A stretch of 5,038 nucleotides of DNA from the NCBI GenBank assembly GCA_036269915.1, contig DATBDM010000279.1:1-5038 (forward strand). The letters run 5' to 3'. Position numbers and translations under genes: made by a program. Shown piece by piece: positions 4,884-5,038 of the stretch (the first letter of the stretch is position 1; each line of letters opens with the position of its first letter). The notes beneath the pieces were generated by a model. That model was not told the origin of the DNA and searched no databases. It saw only the letters and a list, made by a program, of their open reading frames with translations. Source of the DNA: DATBDM01 sp036269915. Lineage in GTDB: Bacteria > Actinomycetota > Thermoleophilia > Solirubrobacterales > Solirubrobacteraceae.

Positions 4884-5038
4884 ATGAGTGATCTCGAACG
4901 CCGCTCGGGCAGCCGGATGTCGCGCTCCCGGCGCGAGAAGCGCGCCTACAACCTCGTGCTGGCCACCGGCGGGTCCGGGACGCTGTTCGTCGCCGCCCTC
5001 GTGCTCTCCATCCTCGGCATCGTCAGCGGCTCGTGGGC
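4884..5038 (+). CDS. Small membrane protein of unknown function, 3'-truncated by the window edge
   Basis: Fifty-one codons are visible before the edge. The protein begins MSDLERRSGSRMSRSRREKR, a strongly basic cytoplasmic tail, followed by a short AYNLVLATGG segment and one hydrophobic helix at about residues 33-48 (TLFVAALVLSILGIVS). The basic N-terminus before the helix predicts an N-in orientation by the positive-inside rule; a signal anchor is more likely than a cleaved signal peptide because no cleavage motif is seen. The start at 4884 is supported by a TATCAT -10-like hexamer that ends eight bases upstream; internal M12 is a less likely alternative. The gene starts 22 bp after the methyltransferase stop but seems to have its own promoter. 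I do not recognise the family. Similar short basic-plus-membrane proteins are common in actinobacteria, and the missing 3' part may hold further helices. Confidence 0.75.
   Translation, partial: MSDLERRSGSRMSRSRREKRAYNLVLATGGSGTLFVAALVLSILGIVSGSW

Noticed and set aside
1..5038. CRISPR array, insertion sequence, att site, rRNA or tRNA
   Set aside because: No spaced direct repeats, terminal inverted repeats, transposase or integrase motifs, or RNA-gene signatures were seen; coding density is nearly complete.

Overview
The window is very GC-rich bacterial DNA packed with genes. It holds five complete protein-coding genes plus one that appears in two partial forms at the ends: a truncated gene at the left edge and a truncated gene at the right edge, giving seven coding regions in all. 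I see no RNA gene, mobile element, CRISPR array or long repeat. Base composition, GTG/TTG/CTG starts, near-absence of Shine-Dalgarno sequences and the flavour of the proteins suggest a high-GC actinobacterium, plausibly class Thermoleophilia (Solirubrobacterales-like). That placement is inferred from remembered family resemblance and was not tested by search.

Layout. Bases 1-505 (+) are the 3' two thirds of thiG, thiazole synthase of thiamine biosynthesis. Three bases later and in the same frame comes a small SnoaL/NTF2-like protein (509-979, +), probably translated from the same message. Facing it, and overlapping it by 11 bp, is a minus-strand pair: an endonuclease/exonuclease/phosphatase-fold protein (2018 down to 1371) followed after 12 bp by a lipoprotein cupredoxin with a poly-glycine linker (1358 down to 969). 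Divergent from that pair, with start codons under 30 bp apart, is argF/otc, ornithine carbamoyltransferase (about 2046-2930, +). It is followed by a 162-residue phasin-like helical protein (2956-3444, +), a TRAM-domain RNA (uracil-5-)-methyltransferase of the TrmA/RumA family (3476-4861, +), and the beginning of a small membrane protein (4884 to the edge, +).

The neighbours do not form one pathway: thiamine synthesis, arginine synthesis, copper/redox at the envelope and RNA modification sit side by side. The feature that links them is regulatory. Five start codons (2018-, 2046+, 2956+, 3476+, 4884+) have a -10-like hexamer (TAnnnT, or CATCCT once) ending only 7-10 bases upstream and no Shine-Dalgarno sequence, as expected for leaderless or nearly leaderless mRNAs. 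This also argues for a CTG start for argF. The two divergent -10 elements at 2029-2038 share two bases.

The most notable protein-level observation is that the RNA methyltransferase keeps its TRAM domain and all catalytic residues but has no cysteines where RumA/RlmD proteins bind a [4Fe-4S] cluster. I did not find a convincing undescribed multi-gene system here; this looks like mostly core and housekeeping DNA with a few unusual details.
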